Assembly: GCA_013146195.2 (NCBI GenBank) | Contig: CM028382.1 | Span: 8,812,767-8,876,766 of the forward strand | Source of the DNA: Codonopsis lanceolata | Lineage: Eukaryota > Streptophyta > Magnoliopsida > Asterales > Campanulaceae | Direction: 5' to 3' | Length of the DNA: 64,000 nt | Part shown: positions 23,113-34,536 of the stretch, in pieces | How positions within the stretch are numbered: the stretch's first letter is position 1 | Layout of the letters: every line of letters starts with the position of its first letter | Made by a program: the position numbers and the translations under genes | The notes under the pieces: generated by a model | Told to the model about the DNA's origin: nothing | Database searches by the model: none | What the model saw: only the letters and a program-made list of their open reading frames with translations

Positions 23113-23365
23113 GTAAAAAAAATTGACTTTGTTTAGGCAAAGACAATTTTGTGTTGCAGTTAATTCCCCAAGAATTATGATAGTGAATATATATGCTCCT
23201 GATATAACAAAATTATCAATAGAAGTAATTACAATTACGACAATTTGGTCGGGTAAAGATCTGTCTTAACAAAATATCACCAATTCCTCATCCTTTCCAT
23301 TTCAACAATCTATTAATGGAGACCAACATAGAACATATGGCTGGGCAGCAATAAGATCAAATGTA
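23113..23365. other. Spacer between SAUR fragment and MITE
   Basis: Short AT-rich non-coding stretch; nothing recognised. Confidence 0.4.
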
Positions 23366-23547
23366 TTCCCATCGTTCTGGGTAAAGAGTCCACTATTCCA
23401 TTTTGTGATATTTCACTTAAAGAGTCCACTTTAAAAAAAATAATAAGACATTAAAATGTCATTTTATTACTAATAGACTACTAAAATTGTCATTTTCTTA
23501 AAAAGTTTTACTTTCAAATGGAGACTCTTTACCTGGAATGGAGGGAG
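23366..23547. mobile_element. Stowaway (Tc1/Mariner) MITE, 182 bp
   Basis: The left end TTCCCATCGTTCTGGGTAAA and the right end on the minus strand CTCCCTCCATTCCAGGTAAA are terminal inverted repeats of Stowaway type. TA flanks both sides (23364-23365, 23548-23549). The inner sequence continues the symmetry (AGAGTCCACT / AGTCTC), so the element is nearly a full palindrome. It separates the SAUR and receptor-kinase fragments. Confidence 0.8.
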
Positions 23548-23795
23548 TATCACTTAGGTAAGTGTGAAACGACCGAGGGAAGTGTTATTCCAAAAGCATA
23601 AGAGGTTTATCTGCTCGATCTAGTGTCGAAGTTCAAAAATCAAAAGTAACTTCATACAAGTATGCATGTTACAAACATCAAAACCGAAGTTATATGTTTA
23701 TATCACATGTTTTGAAGCTTAGTTGACAATTAGGTGGTAGGAATTCACATGCATATACATTCCAGTTAAAGAAAAGAAAAAAAAAGATGCCTTAC

Positions 23796-24821
23796 CTGCC
23801 CATAGTTTCCAGATCCGATGATGTTGCCGCCTGAAAAACTATTTGAGTATCTATTTATCTCTTTAAACGTGAACCGTCTTGCTCCTATTAACTATAGAAT
23901 GCTACCACTGTTATTCTCGAGGCCCTAGGAAGCTACATTAGAAAAATGTAGGAATGAAAATCACATTTAAAACTTCCATACAATTAAGATGAATATGATT
24001 TGCTTCAGACTCTAGTGCATCTTACCAAAAGGATTGCTCTGTCTAATCGTGTTTTCTGCTTTTCTCTTATGAGAGAAAGAATAAAATCCAGCTCCAACTA
24101 TTAGTAGCACAAGCACGCAACTACCAACTATTTCTCCAACAATTATCCCAACATGTGATGACTTCTTTTCTCATGTATGTAATTTCTATATGAGAGGCAA
24201 AATTGATTGAGATGTGTGCGCGAGTTTTAGTGCGAACATTTGAAAGTTCAACATGGAAATAGATGTTCAGAAAAAGTACATGTGCATAACTTAGCATGTG
24301 ATTCTGTATATAGACATAAATCATAACCCTTTCTGTTAGTTTAACTTGAATTACACTATTGAGTACCTGGAAAGTAACTATAGTTTTCATCAAGAAAGAA
24401 TAATTTTGGAGCATGAATCTTTGGTGGTTGATCAAGGTACCAATTGTAGCGACTACTATTTGATTGAACCTATATTGACCAGAAGGGAGTTCTTGCAATC
24501 TGTATTGAAGGTCAGAGTTTATTGTGAAGGTTGAATTACTAAGGGAAATGCAATTTACAGGAAGGCTAACGTTCAGAAAAGCCTGAGAGTCCTGTGGAGA
24601 GTATTAAAGTATTTGGAATTCCCCAAGTTCGAGAAGGAACAAGAATGGAAGTGTATGGTTCCTATGTATGGATGTGCACAGCTACAGTTCAGGCTTAGTA
24701 CTTGATTTGAATGGCAGGACGGAATACATTTATTTGATGGGGTTACATAAGGAGAATTAGGCCTCTCAACAGTGCAAAATCTTCCTGATGTTCCATTTCC
24801 CTCACAAATTGGATTATTCAC
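23796..24821 (-). pseudogene. LRR-VIII receptor-like kinase fragment (HPCA1-like family)
   Basis: Three parts of one receptor kinase, in gene order on the minus strand. The post-LRR extracellular region (24821-24130) reads NPICEGNGTSGRFC, LNCSCAHPYIGTIHF and QYRFNQI. Next is a transmembrane helix with stop-transfer (VGSCVLVLLIVGAGFYSF then HKRKAE, about 24045-24130) up to a splice donor GTAAG at 24025-24021. A short exon, 23932-23796, carries the start of the kinase domain (GARRFTFKEINRYSNSFSGG, IIGSGNYGQ) and ends at a second donor, as in family members split after the glycine loop. Two in-frame TAGs occur in this exon, one where the family usually has Trp and one where it has Gln. The LRRs and the rest of the kinase are missing. 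Intron-containing, hence copied as DNA and not from mRNA. Confidence 0.78.
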
Positions 24822-24934
24822 AAGTCTTCATAGAGAAATAGAATACAACCCTGTTACATTACAATAATATATACTCAAAATCTGTAGCAGATGAATAAAC
24901 CTGAAACACAGATAATATAACTGAGGGCAATAAC

Positions 24935-25645
24935 AGCCTTAATGAATCGATTTTGGCCACTATGTGACAGTTGATTCAAAAACTGGCATGAAGGGCACAC
25001 TATTTTATTACTTTGCCCGAGTCTCCTCAGAAATATTCCAGCAAACCTCTGATCCTCTTGCTCAACATTATTTTCATTTGTTATATTCATGGCCAAGAAG
25101 ATTTTACTTACCAAGACAGACATTATTACAACCCATCCCTCCCCTCATTTCCCAACTCCTCGCATGGCCCTTTACTTATCTTTTGTTCACATAACAAAAT
25201 ACAAAGAAAGAAAGAAAAGGTAAAAAAATTCCTACATGTGCCTACGCTCTGCAGGGGCCAAGATGCTCATCCCTTGGATATGGAGCCATGGAAGAACTTG
25301 GACCTTTTCAAGTCAACAGTGAAGGAGAGACTATCGAAATGACTATGCATGGAACAACGATGAGCACAATCACCCACTCCTTCTAATTAAACACAAAACT
25401 ACCCACTGAAGCTAAAGCCCCCATAAATTGATGGTGGCCAAGTACACTTCTTGGAGTCCCCTGCTGAAGTGGGCTTTTCATATTCAAATGCATCATCTGA
25501 TTACATAACTGTCAACAACACACAGCTATAGACTTCTATACTTTCGTCACGAACCGGTTAGAAAGATTTCCTCATACAAAACCCCAAGAATTTTTTTATA
25601 ACAGGAGAGAGCTATGCGGTGATTACGTATCTCGCCTAACTTACA
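24935..25645 (+). pseudogene. Serine carboxypeptidase-like (SCPL, S10) fragment
   Basis: SCPLs are vacuolar or secreted alpha/beta-hydrolases acting as peptidases or acyltransferases. Blocks in order: IDFGHYVTVDSKTGMKGTLF and YYFA (24945-25015), a frameshift, ESPQKYSSKPLILLLN (25014-25065); an unrelated stretch, probably an intron; GPRCSSLGYGAMEELGPFQV (25255-25310); a frameshift to YRNDYAWNN (25331-25357); another gap; VHFLESPAEVGFSYSNASSD (25445-25500); TAIDFYTFVTNRLERFPH (25522-25575); then after a frameshift FFITGESYA (25590-25617), which holds the catalytic Ser. The oxyanion motif GGPGCSS has become GPRCSS. The C-terminal half with Asp and His is absent. Four frame changes make it non-coding. 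Confidence 0.78.
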
Positions 25646-26119
25646 ACTCGAACATACCAAGTAAACCTTCTCTCTGTAAGAAGCTTTGTCAAGCTTCAAT
25701 GGCTTCTTCGTCAAATATCTGAAAAATTCCAAAACTAAAAGGTGTTAATTAAAAAAGGAATGGACAATAGTTACCATCATAATGAAGCAATGGACATAAC
25801 TAGGCAACCCGTAGAGTGTGAGCTTTAGATGAAAGTGAAGAGATAAACATTACAAACATCGATGTCCACAGAAGAGACCGGATTACATTCATGAGGATGT
25901 CGAAAACTTCTCTTAAAACTTTAACCACCATTGATAGATGTTGATCTATATCTGATGGAAGAAACAATCCAGTTTTGCTTTTCGTTTGCGCCTCTAGTGC
26001 AACATTGATGGTATAACTTAGTTTAGTTTTATATAAGCTTATAGCAAGTACCAAACTAAAAACTGCAAGTTTTTTTTTTCTCTACATTTTTATAATATTG
26101 TTTCCGTTTTTGTTAACAG
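25646..26119. other. Spacer between SCPL and CslG fragments
   Basis: No safe gene call. A minus-strand ORF at 25800-26054 (LREVFDILMNVIRSLL) vaguely recalls DUF241/BPS1-like proteins but is too weak to annotate. The end, TTTTTTTCTCTAC...TTAACAG, is the pyrimidine-rich tract and acceptor of the following CslG exon. Confidence 0.35.
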
Positions 26120-26906
26120 ATGCGTTCTTTCACAAGCTAGAAAAAAGTTTTGGCTTATCTAGCAAGTTCATTGCTTCACTTAAAGGTAGCAATGAAGAAG
26201 CTTTTAATGGAAAGAAAATTTCCTTGGATGCAGTTAGAGAAGAAGCCATTACTTTAGCATCTTCTGACTATGAAGTAAACACGAAATGGGGTAAAGAGGC
26301 AAGTAACATATATATCATACTCAAGCTCCCAAAGATAAATGATATACACAGCAGTGCATGTCTTGCACATGAAATTTCAAACAACATCATGCATTAGGCA
26401 CCAAAAACTTTTTTTTTTTAAAAAGCATTAGTGAAATCTTTTCATAGGACACGTTTTAAAATCAATTTTCATTTGTGTACAGAATGGCATAAACACTTTT
26501 CGTACATCATATTGTTCGAATATTTCTTAGAGTTGCCTTATAATTCATGTTGCTTCAATGACAGATTGGTTACTCCTACAATTCACTGCTTGAGAGTTCA
26601 TTCACAAGGTATCTATTGCACTTTCAAGGGTCGAGATCTGTGTATCTATATCCCGAGACGCCTTGTTTCTTGGGATGCACCACCATTGACATGAAGGATG
26701 CCATGGTACAGATGATGAAATGGACATCTGGTTTGCTTCAAGTAGGTCTCTCAAGGTTTAGCCCTCTTGTCTACTGGGGTGTCGGTGATGTCTCTTTTTC
26801 GGATATATGTGCTATGGATTCTTCATGTTTATGCCCCTTCTTCTTGCACTATCTTTGCATTATCCCTCGGTTATGCCTTCTCAATGGCATCCCCTTGTTC
26901 CCAAAG
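26120..26906 (+). pseudogene. Cellulose synthase-like G (CslG) fragment, two exons
   Basis: CslG proteins are membrane-bound GT2 glycosyltransferases; some glycosylate triterpenes. Exon A, 26120-26298, reads AFFHKLEKSFGLSSKF and EEAITLASSDYEVNTKWGKE. It is followed by an intron with donor GCAAGT and acceptor ACAG (26299-26564), a GC-AG type. Exon B, 26565-26906, reads IGYSYNSLLESSFTRYLL, RSVYLYPETPCFLG, TTIDMKDAMVQMMKWTSG (QMMKW stands at the QxxRW position), LSRFSPLVYWGVG and CLLNGIPLFPK, then donor GTGAAT. Both exons stay open and join in frame (E|IGYS). They cover roughly a quarter of a ~730-residue protein; the GT2 aspartates upstream and the C-terminal membrane helices are missing in the surrounding DNA. 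Changes such as HFQGS for the usual HCxGW suggest lost function. Confidence 0.8.
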
Positions 26907-28052
26907 GTGAATTTTGATGAATTTCTCGTTGTTATGCTTCTTTTCATTTTTATGGTTAATACTTGTTTACATATCAAAAGTTAAGGCTATGTTAGAGATA
27001 ACATGTTACCAACAATAACAACAAGCAATTAATTCATTTAATTATCTTTCATGTTGGTTTTTGTTAATCTTATGACCAAGAAAAAGGAAACATTAGGGAT
27101 TCATAGATTACAAACATCAAAGCTGGCATGATTTGAAAATTTGATTTCCACATTACAAACAACGATTCAAGGATGATTATTGAACATATAGGTGTTTGAT
27201 TATTCTAACTCACGCCAAGACTGACAGTAATATACCCAAATTCCTAGAATAAAAAAATTTTGTTATTATTTAGTTAGACTTTTTTTCTAAACATTTGGGA
27301 GTATACAACTAACTCGGGGAGGGGAAGAGTTAAGCAAACCTTGTGCAGGTTCATTGGAGGAGAAGATTGAACAATCCTGTAAAATGTATAAATAGGAGGC
27401 TGAATCCATTTAGTGACTTCATCAGAATTTGGAAACCGTGAGTGGGAGGAGAGATCTAAAGAGTGAGGGAAGCACAATAGAAGAAGGAGGTCTCTCGGTG
27501 CTGCTCGAAATCGAAGACGGTGAAGGTAATTCTTTTTCAGTTCCTCATTTTAGCTATAGGTTTCCTTCTATGGAAGTGAGTAATTTTGGACTTGTGAAAA
27601 GATTTAAAAGGAAGGAATCAAAAAAATATTTTTGGATTGGTAATCCAGTGTCAATACTTCGTTCTGCAGAGTAAATTAGAAGAGGAAAAAGCAATTTTGG
27701 AAAGAATTAGTGTTGTAAATTTTGTTGCATACGTTGCGTTGTGGGTGTGTGTGTGCGTGTTCGGTAAGGGGTAAATGGGGGAGTAAAATGAAGCCATTGA
27801 TGATGCTAGAGGTGAAGGAAGGAAAGAAGGTGAACTGACAAATTAAATTTTTTACCTCATTGTTGTTATTATTTCGAACAGTCTGCTTGGTCTGTAGTGG
27901 CCTGTGATTAGAAATTGAAACAGAGAAATTTGATGGAGGAGGAAAGAAGGAATGAATGGTTGGTTGTTTGACTAACAAAGTAAGTTTTTATAATTTCGTT
28001 TAGCTTTGCCCAGGACTGTGCAGAGGACTGTGCAGAAGGAGTAAAAATGTTA
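26907..28052. other. Spacer with no recognised gene
   Basis: AT-rich. The next CslG exon is not found. An ORF at 27429-27674 (LSVLLEIEDGEGNSFSV) has a possible splice donor but no family I know. A GT-rich microsatellite lies near 27741-27760. Confidence 0.35.
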
Positions 28053-28162
28053 GAATTACATTGATACATATATACTATATTATAATGCCTAAAGCTAAAA
28101 AGTGATTGAATTACCTTGATACATATATACTATATTATAATGCCTAAAGCTAATAAGTGATT
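28053..28162. repeat. 55-bp tandem duplication
   Basis: GAATTACATTGATACATATA and the following 35 bases are repeated once with only two or three changes (28053-28107 and 28108-28162). Confidence 0.8.
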
Positions 28163-28329
28163 GTGTGTGTTTTCCGTGTGTGTTAGTATGTAATATATTA
28201 ATCATATATGCAATCAATGATTTTAAGTTATTTAATATACTACGAATACTAGTACCAAAATCGTATGTGTATTTCGTGTGTCCGTAAGTACGTTTTATTT
28301 TGAAATGTTTAATGATTTATTTGATAGGC

Positions 28330-29448
28330 TACGTTAGTACAAAATCTTGGCTTAGAAATTATTATTTATTTTGAATTTAGATTCGGGCAATAGAACTTAG
28401 AGAGATTGTACGCGTGGTGGATTAATTTTGCTGAACATTTGAGGTAAGAGATTATACATCTTTTAGATATTTGAATTCTTTATTCCAAATTGATAGGCTT
28501 CCGCTAAATTTTTGACATTTACCGTTCTTTGAAATATGTACCAACTTTGAGTTGGAATTTGAATTTGAATTCCGTCGTACCCGTTCTTTTGTCATTCTAA
28601 ATTGTAAATCTCATTACATATATCTCACTAATATTTAAATTTCATTGAGTTATTTTTGTGAAACCAAGTTTTCGTTGGAATATTGTTTTTGAAATATTAC
28701 TATAATCACTAAGTTGAACATCCCGGCTACTGGGGTAAAGTAGCATTTTGAATTTGATATTTGATTATGAATTATGCCACCTGGCTCGTGGCTTGGTTAG
28801 GATATACCATTATGAACTGTTACTATTAGTACATTGTGAATCCTTGTTTAAAAGAGGTCTTGTGACCGCTTATGTGATCATGGTATCCGCGGGTTGGTCG
28901 TCGTCTCCAACTGGTATGGGACAGTTGGCGACGACTAGATCTCTCGCAAATGCCTTTGTATCTCTATCTATTACATCGAATTCTTTTGTGACATTATGAA
29001 ATATGAAATTTGTCATCTCATTGTGTTATTCCCGATTATGAACCATTTGAATATTAATCTCTTTTTGAATACTTTATTTTTATTAGTCCCTTCCCTAGAT
29101 TTCGGAGGGGCTGTATATGATCTTACTGGGCATTGTCCGCTCATTCCTTCCAAATCTTTTTTTTCCTTCCAGGTTTTAAGTAAGTTGGATACCGTCAAGG
29201 ATGACCTGAAGATGGTTTTTTCATATTAGCTCGTTTTATATTATTTGGACAAGAATTTGGTTTAGCCGTTTTGGGATTACAGAATTGTTTAATTATACTT
29301 TCAAAATGTAATAAGTACTTTATGACTTTCTTTTATTACTAGTCCTTAAGAGATGATTTCAGAATTATTGTGATTTAGTATTTGTAATAGTGATGCGCCC
29401 AAGATTTTGGGATTATAAATTGGTTAGAAATTTTGGAGCGTTACACTT
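28330..29448 (+). repeat. Probable Ty3/gypsy (Tekay-like) LTR remnant
   Basis: The segment ends ATTTTGGAGCGTTACA, the kind of terminus chromovirus LTRs have. It contains TTACTGGGCATTGTCCGCTC at 29120-29140, comparable to TACTGGGTCATTATGACTCA in the Tekay-type LTRs at 38450 (inverse) and 46142. The 5' border was not found and no second copy lies nearby, so it is a solo or truncated LTR. The LINE begins immediately after it. Confidence 0.45.
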
Positions 29449-29466
29449 ACAACCTGACTTCTTAAG

Positions 29467-30814
29467 TTGCAAAACAGTTTGTTCCAACACACACTTATTG
29501 GTAAGTTCTCTCATGGCAGACCTTCAATGGAATCCATCCGCAAACTCTTTCATACCTTCGGTCTAAAGGCTGCCTTTTCTCTTGGACATCTTGATTCTAA
29601 ACACATTCTCATCCAAGTTAATCATGATGAGGATTATCAACGACTTTGGATCAAAGATCAATGGTATGTGGGCCGTTATCCTATGCGTGTTTTTAAATGG
29701 ACTACTGATTTTCGTCCGAAGAAAGAAAGCTCGATAGTCCCGGTTTGGTTTTCTATCCCTAATCTCCCTATTCATCTTTTTCATAAAACAGCCTTATTCT
29801 CCATTGCTAATCTTTTTGGCAAGCCATTGATGTTAGATCAGGCCACTCTCAACCTCACAAGACCAAGTGTTGCTCAAATATGTGTGGAGATTGATCTACT
29901 CAAACCAGTTCCTAAACGTATCTGGATTGAAAGTGGCACACAAGCTTCTGATTTCTGGCAATCTTTGGAAGCTGAAAATCTTCTAAACTATTGTACTCAC
30001 TGCTTTCGTCAAGGACACGCTGTTGAATCATGCAAGTTTAAAACCCCGCCAATTTCTACTTCGACAAAGCCAAGTAACCCTCAACCATCCATGCAATCAA
30101 ATGAGATTCCCCAACCTAGTAAACCAACCATGCAAGATCCTAAGGGTCCTTCGGGATCTAATTTGCACTGGACTCCAAAAAAATTTGACAAAGGAAAGGC
30201 TGTTCGAGTTGATTCTACTCCCAGCAATATTAAAGGCGCAACGGTGGCGGCAGTCAATCCTATCATTAATAATCTTAATGAGCCACAATCAGTGACTGAA
30301 AACTCACAAGATAATACAACTGTTGAACCTGGATCCGTTGGTTGAAACTTTTCAAAAGCCTCAAGGAGATAACTCTGAGCACAGTCCAACTATTGCTGAA
30401 GAAAATTGCAATGAAGGTGCAAGTCCCAGCCAAGACAAAACTTCGAGCCCTCAAGGAGATAATTATGTGAACAGTCCGTCTATTCTTGAGGAGATTTCCA
30501 AAGATCAATCTATTCGAGCCAGTTTAAATGATGTTATTCAAGATATTGATTCAATTCTGGATCAGATTTCTAATGTTGAAGATCAATCTGAAGCTATTCA
30601 GGATTTGCAAGAACATGTAGTCTCTCCAAATCGGTTTGCTATTTTAGAAGATTTGAACGAGGACAATGTTGAATCTCTTCAGGATATGGGCTTCATTCCC
30701 ACGATTACTAAAAAACCGAACAGATTTATTCCTCCTTCAGATAGGCAGACTCGATCTCAGGCTCAAGCTAAGCCCTCTTCTGATCAACACACCAATCTTT
30801 CTCATGGCTGTTAA
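29467..30814 (+). pseudogene. LINE ORF1: DUF4283 and zinc-knuckle protein
   Basis: RNA-binding ORF1 protein that would package LINE RNA. The first block, LIGKFSHGRPSMESIRKLF through KPLMLDQATLNLTRPSVA, is the DUF4283 domain. A CCHC knuckle follows (CTHCFRQGHAVESC, about 29994-30035). The frame stops at 30345. The +1-shifted frame 30323-30814 carries on with a Gln/Ser/Asp-rich tail ending in SPNRFAILEDLNED and RSQAQAKPSS, the usual end of this family, so one frameshift near 30335 splits a single ORF1. Its TAA (30812-30814) overlaps the ORF2 ATG at 30804. Confidence 0.8.
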
Positions 30815-33800
30815 TATGCTATTCTGGAATGTGCGCGGGATAGGTAACGATCCAACCGTATCTCGTCTTAAGCAGCTCATTAAATTGCACAATATTTCCT
30901 TAATTGCAGTTTTTGAACCCATGATTGCCTCGGATAAAGTTCAGCTTATTGCTCGTCGTCTTAAATTCAGATTTAGCTCTTCTAACCACTGCAGCTCAAT
31001 CTGGATTTTTGCTAAGGCTGCATATACATGCACAACCCTTTTTTAATCTTCTCAACATTTAACTATTCAACTGCAGCATTTTTCTTGGTCTTCTGCAGCT
31101 ATAGTTTCTTGTATTTATGTTAAATGTTCTCGCCACGCTCTTGGGTCGATTTAGTGAATCATGGCAGATCCTTTTCTGATACCCCTTGGATTGTCGGGGG
31201 TGATTTCAATATTGTTCTTTCTCCATCAGAAAAGTCAGGTGGTAATGGCTGGGACAGAATAGGAGCCTTGGATTTTCACACCTGTATCACTTCTGCGGGA
31301 TTGTCAGATCTTGGATATACGGGCAGTTCTTTTACTTGGTGGAACAAACGAGAAGGGGATGCTATCATACACCAGCATATTGACAGAATTTTATGTAATC
31401 AAGCTTGGAAAGATCAGTTTTTTCATACAACTATTTCTACCTTGAACAGAACGTGTTCGGATCATACTCTGTTGCTGGTTACAATCACTAGAAATGGTGT
31501 TCAAAAAAAATCAGCATTTCGGTTTCTTAATGTCTGGACGAAACATTCTTCTTTCTTAAATACTATTCGAGATGCTTGGAGAATAGCAGTTCCCGGTAGA
31601 CCTATGGTTGCTTTTTCTATGAAATTAAAGAACACTCGATAGGCTCTTAATCATTGGAACAAGACTACTTTTGGGAATATTTTCCAGCATCTTAAAAATG
31701 CTGAAGGGGAAGTTCAGGCTATGGAAATTCTCTATGAAGAAAATCATTCTCAGGAAAATCGGACTTCTCTTCATCTTGCTCAAGCTAATTTGTTGCATTA
31801 TCTTAAAATCGAGGAGGAGTACTGGAAGCAAAAAGCTCGTGTTAAATGGCTGAAAGAGGGAGAAGGAAATACTAAACTTTTTCATTCATCTGTTTCTCAA
31901 TCTCGTCGTAAAATGCATATTCATAGAATTCAAGCTTCGGATGGAAGTCTTATCTCTGATGTTGAGTCTATTGAACAGGAAGCCATTAATTATTTTCAGG
32001 CTCAATTGAGTGCAGATCCTGTTTCTGACAATGACTTGCTGGATAAAATTCCTTTTCTTATTTCCGAGGATATGAACAAAAATCTTAGCTCCTTTCCTTC
32101 TATGGAGGAAGTTTTTGCAGCTATTAAGAATTTAAGTGGAGATAGTGCTGCTGGTCCAGATGGATTTACTGGCCAATTTTATGTATCTTGTTGGGATATC
32201 ATTGGTGCGGACTTTTTTCAGGCTGTGCTCGAATTTTTTGCAGGGTTCCAGCTTCCTCGCTCTTGGTCCAGTACTTTGATAGCTACTATTCCGAAGCATG
32301 ATAATCCTCTTTCTCTTCAAGATTTCCGGCCAATCAGTTTATGTAACTTTTGCAATAAAGTGATTTCTAAGATTCTTTCTAGTCGTTTGGCGAAAATCCT
32401 TCCCTCTATAATTTCTGAGAATCAAAGTGGTTTTGTTAAAGGCCGGGTGATTCATGATAATATTTTATTAGCTTAGGAGCTGATGTCTCACATCAAGAAA
32501 AAAGTGGCTGGATCTAATATAGCCATTAAATTGGATATGGCTAAGGCTTTCGACAGGGTTTCATGGGTTTACCTTATTAAAGTCCTTCGGAAATTTGGCT
32601 TTAGCGAGACTTTTATTGATCTTGTGTGGCGTCTGATCTCAGACAATTGGTTCTCGGTGCTTATAAATGGAGAAGCTTCTGGTTTCTTCCACTCTACTCG
32701 TGGATTGCGGCAAGGAGATCCCCTTTCTCCTAGTCTTTTTATTATCTCTGCGGAGGTTCTTAGCCGTGCTTTAAATGATCTTCATTTCTCTTCTCTTCAT
32801 GCGGTTTTCTACTGCAGTGGTTGCCCCATTGTCTCGCACCTAGCTTTGCGGATGATATTTTGATTTTTTCGTAATGGCGCCGGTCCTCTTTAAGGAAACA
32901 TCGTGAGCTTCTTTCTCTTTATGAGAGCTGTTCGGGTCAGAAAATTAATTGTTCGAAGAGTAATTTTGTCTCTAGCCCTTCTCTTCCATCTATTTGCAGA
33001 TCTAATATAGCTCGCAGATTGGGTTTTAATTGGAAGCCTCTTCCTTTAATTTATTTGGGCTGTCCGCTTTACGTGGGAAAGCGATTAAAGAAATATTTCG
33101 ATATCATCCTCCTTAAAATTCGAGGCAAAATTGAATCTTGGCTGGGCAATCTTCTTTCTGCTGCTGGTCGTATTACATTGATTAATCATGTTCTTCAATC
33201 CATGGTCAGATATCTTTTAGTCGTTCTTGATCCTCCGCTTGTGTGGTTAATCAAATTGAGTCCATGTTAGCTAATTTTTTCTGGGGACAGATTGAGGCTA
33301 AACAGAAATTGCATTGGGTGGCTTGGGTTAAATGTTGTACCCCGATTAAGGAAGGTGGTTTGGGAATTCGATCTATGGGTGATATTATAAAATCCTATTC
33401 AATAAATCTCTGGTGGAAATTTCGGACTCTAGACAGTCTCTGGATTCGATTCTTCAAATCAAAGTATTGTTTGCGGTCTCATCCTTGTGCTGCCTTTTCT
33501 CATGGTTCTCATATTTGGCAGCGTATGACTGCCATCAGACCAGTGACCGAGCAGTTTATTTTATGGAATATCGGCAAAGGTTATTGCTCTATTTGGCTTG
33601 ATAAGTGGCTGCCCAATATATCTCTGTCTGCACCGCCAATCTGTTCTTTGGATCAGTTCGCGACTGCTTGCTTCCAAAGACGGTTCTTCATGATTTTGCT
33701 CCTAACTTTCTCCCTATTTCGGCCATAAATTACATCTATTCCCAACATATTTTTCTCTCTAATAATCCTGATTCGGCAGTTTGGGCAGCTTCTTCTAATG

Positions 33801-34338
33801 GTCTCTTCAGCCTATCTTCAGCCTGGCAGACCATTCGGAGTCATCAATCGACTATTCTTTCGGCTAATTTCATTTGGTCCAAACATCTCTCCAGCCGTAT
33901 TAGTGTGTTTCTTTGGAAGCTTTTTCAGCTCAAACTTCCCATTGATGAAGCCCTCTCATCTAAAGGATTCTCTCTAGCTTCAAAGTGTGTTTGCTGCCCA
34001 ACAGGTTTTGCTGAAACTTTTTCCCATGTGTTTCTTCACAGCCACACTGCTTTTGAGGTTTGGAGGTATTTTAGTAATGTTTGCAACATCCACACTCACA
34101 GGTTATCTATCCCTCAAGCTTGCTTCTCTTGGTGGTTAGCTTCTAAATCTAATGCTTCTCACATTCTTATTCCTTCTTTGATTCTTTGGCATTTATGGAA
34201 GCATCGAACTGTGCTATATTTGATGGCTCTCTTCTTTCCGCATCTCAAGTCATAAGGCTTATCAAGCAGGATCTCTTTGTTCATTTGAAGGCTGCTAATC
34301 GTCTTGGCTGCATCCCTAGCTTGTTAAGGCTGGTTTAA
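30804..34338 (+). pseudogene. LINE ORF2: endonuclease - reverse transcriptase - zf-RVT
   Basis: Would nick target DNA and prime reverse transcription there. Order of blocks: AP-endonuclease (MLFWNVRGIG at the start; TPWIVGGDFNIVLSPSEKSG near 31175; DRILCNQAWKDQFF; SDHTLLLV), then RT (AAGPDGFTGQFY near 32150, DFRPISLCNF, IISENQSGFVKGR, KLDMAKAFDRVSW, GLRQGDPLSPSLF, FADDILIF near 32848), then the C-terminal zf-RVT (NFIWSKHLSSRISVFLWKLF, CVCCPTGFAETFSHVFLHS near 33990-34040), ending LLRLV-stop at 34338. Stops at 31025 (TAA), 31640 (TAG) and 32474 (TAG), and frameshifts near 31130, 32830, 33250 and 33620, inactivate it. Confidence 0.85.
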
Positions 34339-34536
34339 TGGCTCTTGTTTTTTGTTCTCTCATATTTGTGTTTCATAGGTCTCTTATTCGCCTTTGTATT
34401 TTCTTCTCTTTCGAGGTAAGGCTCCTCTGTCCCCCCGATTATAAGGGTAAGGCTGGTTGTCCCCTCAAGTTTGTACCCTTATTTATTTTATTAATAAAAT
34501 CGCTAAAGGTGCCGCCTGCTTCCGAAAAAAAAAAAA

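Larger units (their letters stand above)
29461..34536 (+). mobile_element. L1-type LINE retrotransposon, nearly full length, inactivated
   Basis: Non-LTR element with ORF1 and ORF2 in the expected order, a 3' UTR and a terminal A-run (34525-34536) after GCCGCCTGCTTCCG. The 5' end seems to lack an ORF1 start and untranslated leader: homology begins within the ORF1 N-terminus at about 29461, so it is 5'-truncated. I could not match a target duplication. Both ORFs are interrupted. Confidence 0.88.

Noticed and set aside
25800..26054. Minus-strand ORF resembling DUF241/BPS1-like proteins (LREVFDILMNVIRSLL)
   Set aside because: Only a loose leucine-rich similarity; no diagnostic block, so not annotated as a gene fragment.
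27429..27674. Plus-strand ORF of 81 codons with a possible splice donor
   Set aside because: No known family; could be a decayed first exon, but nothing supports it.
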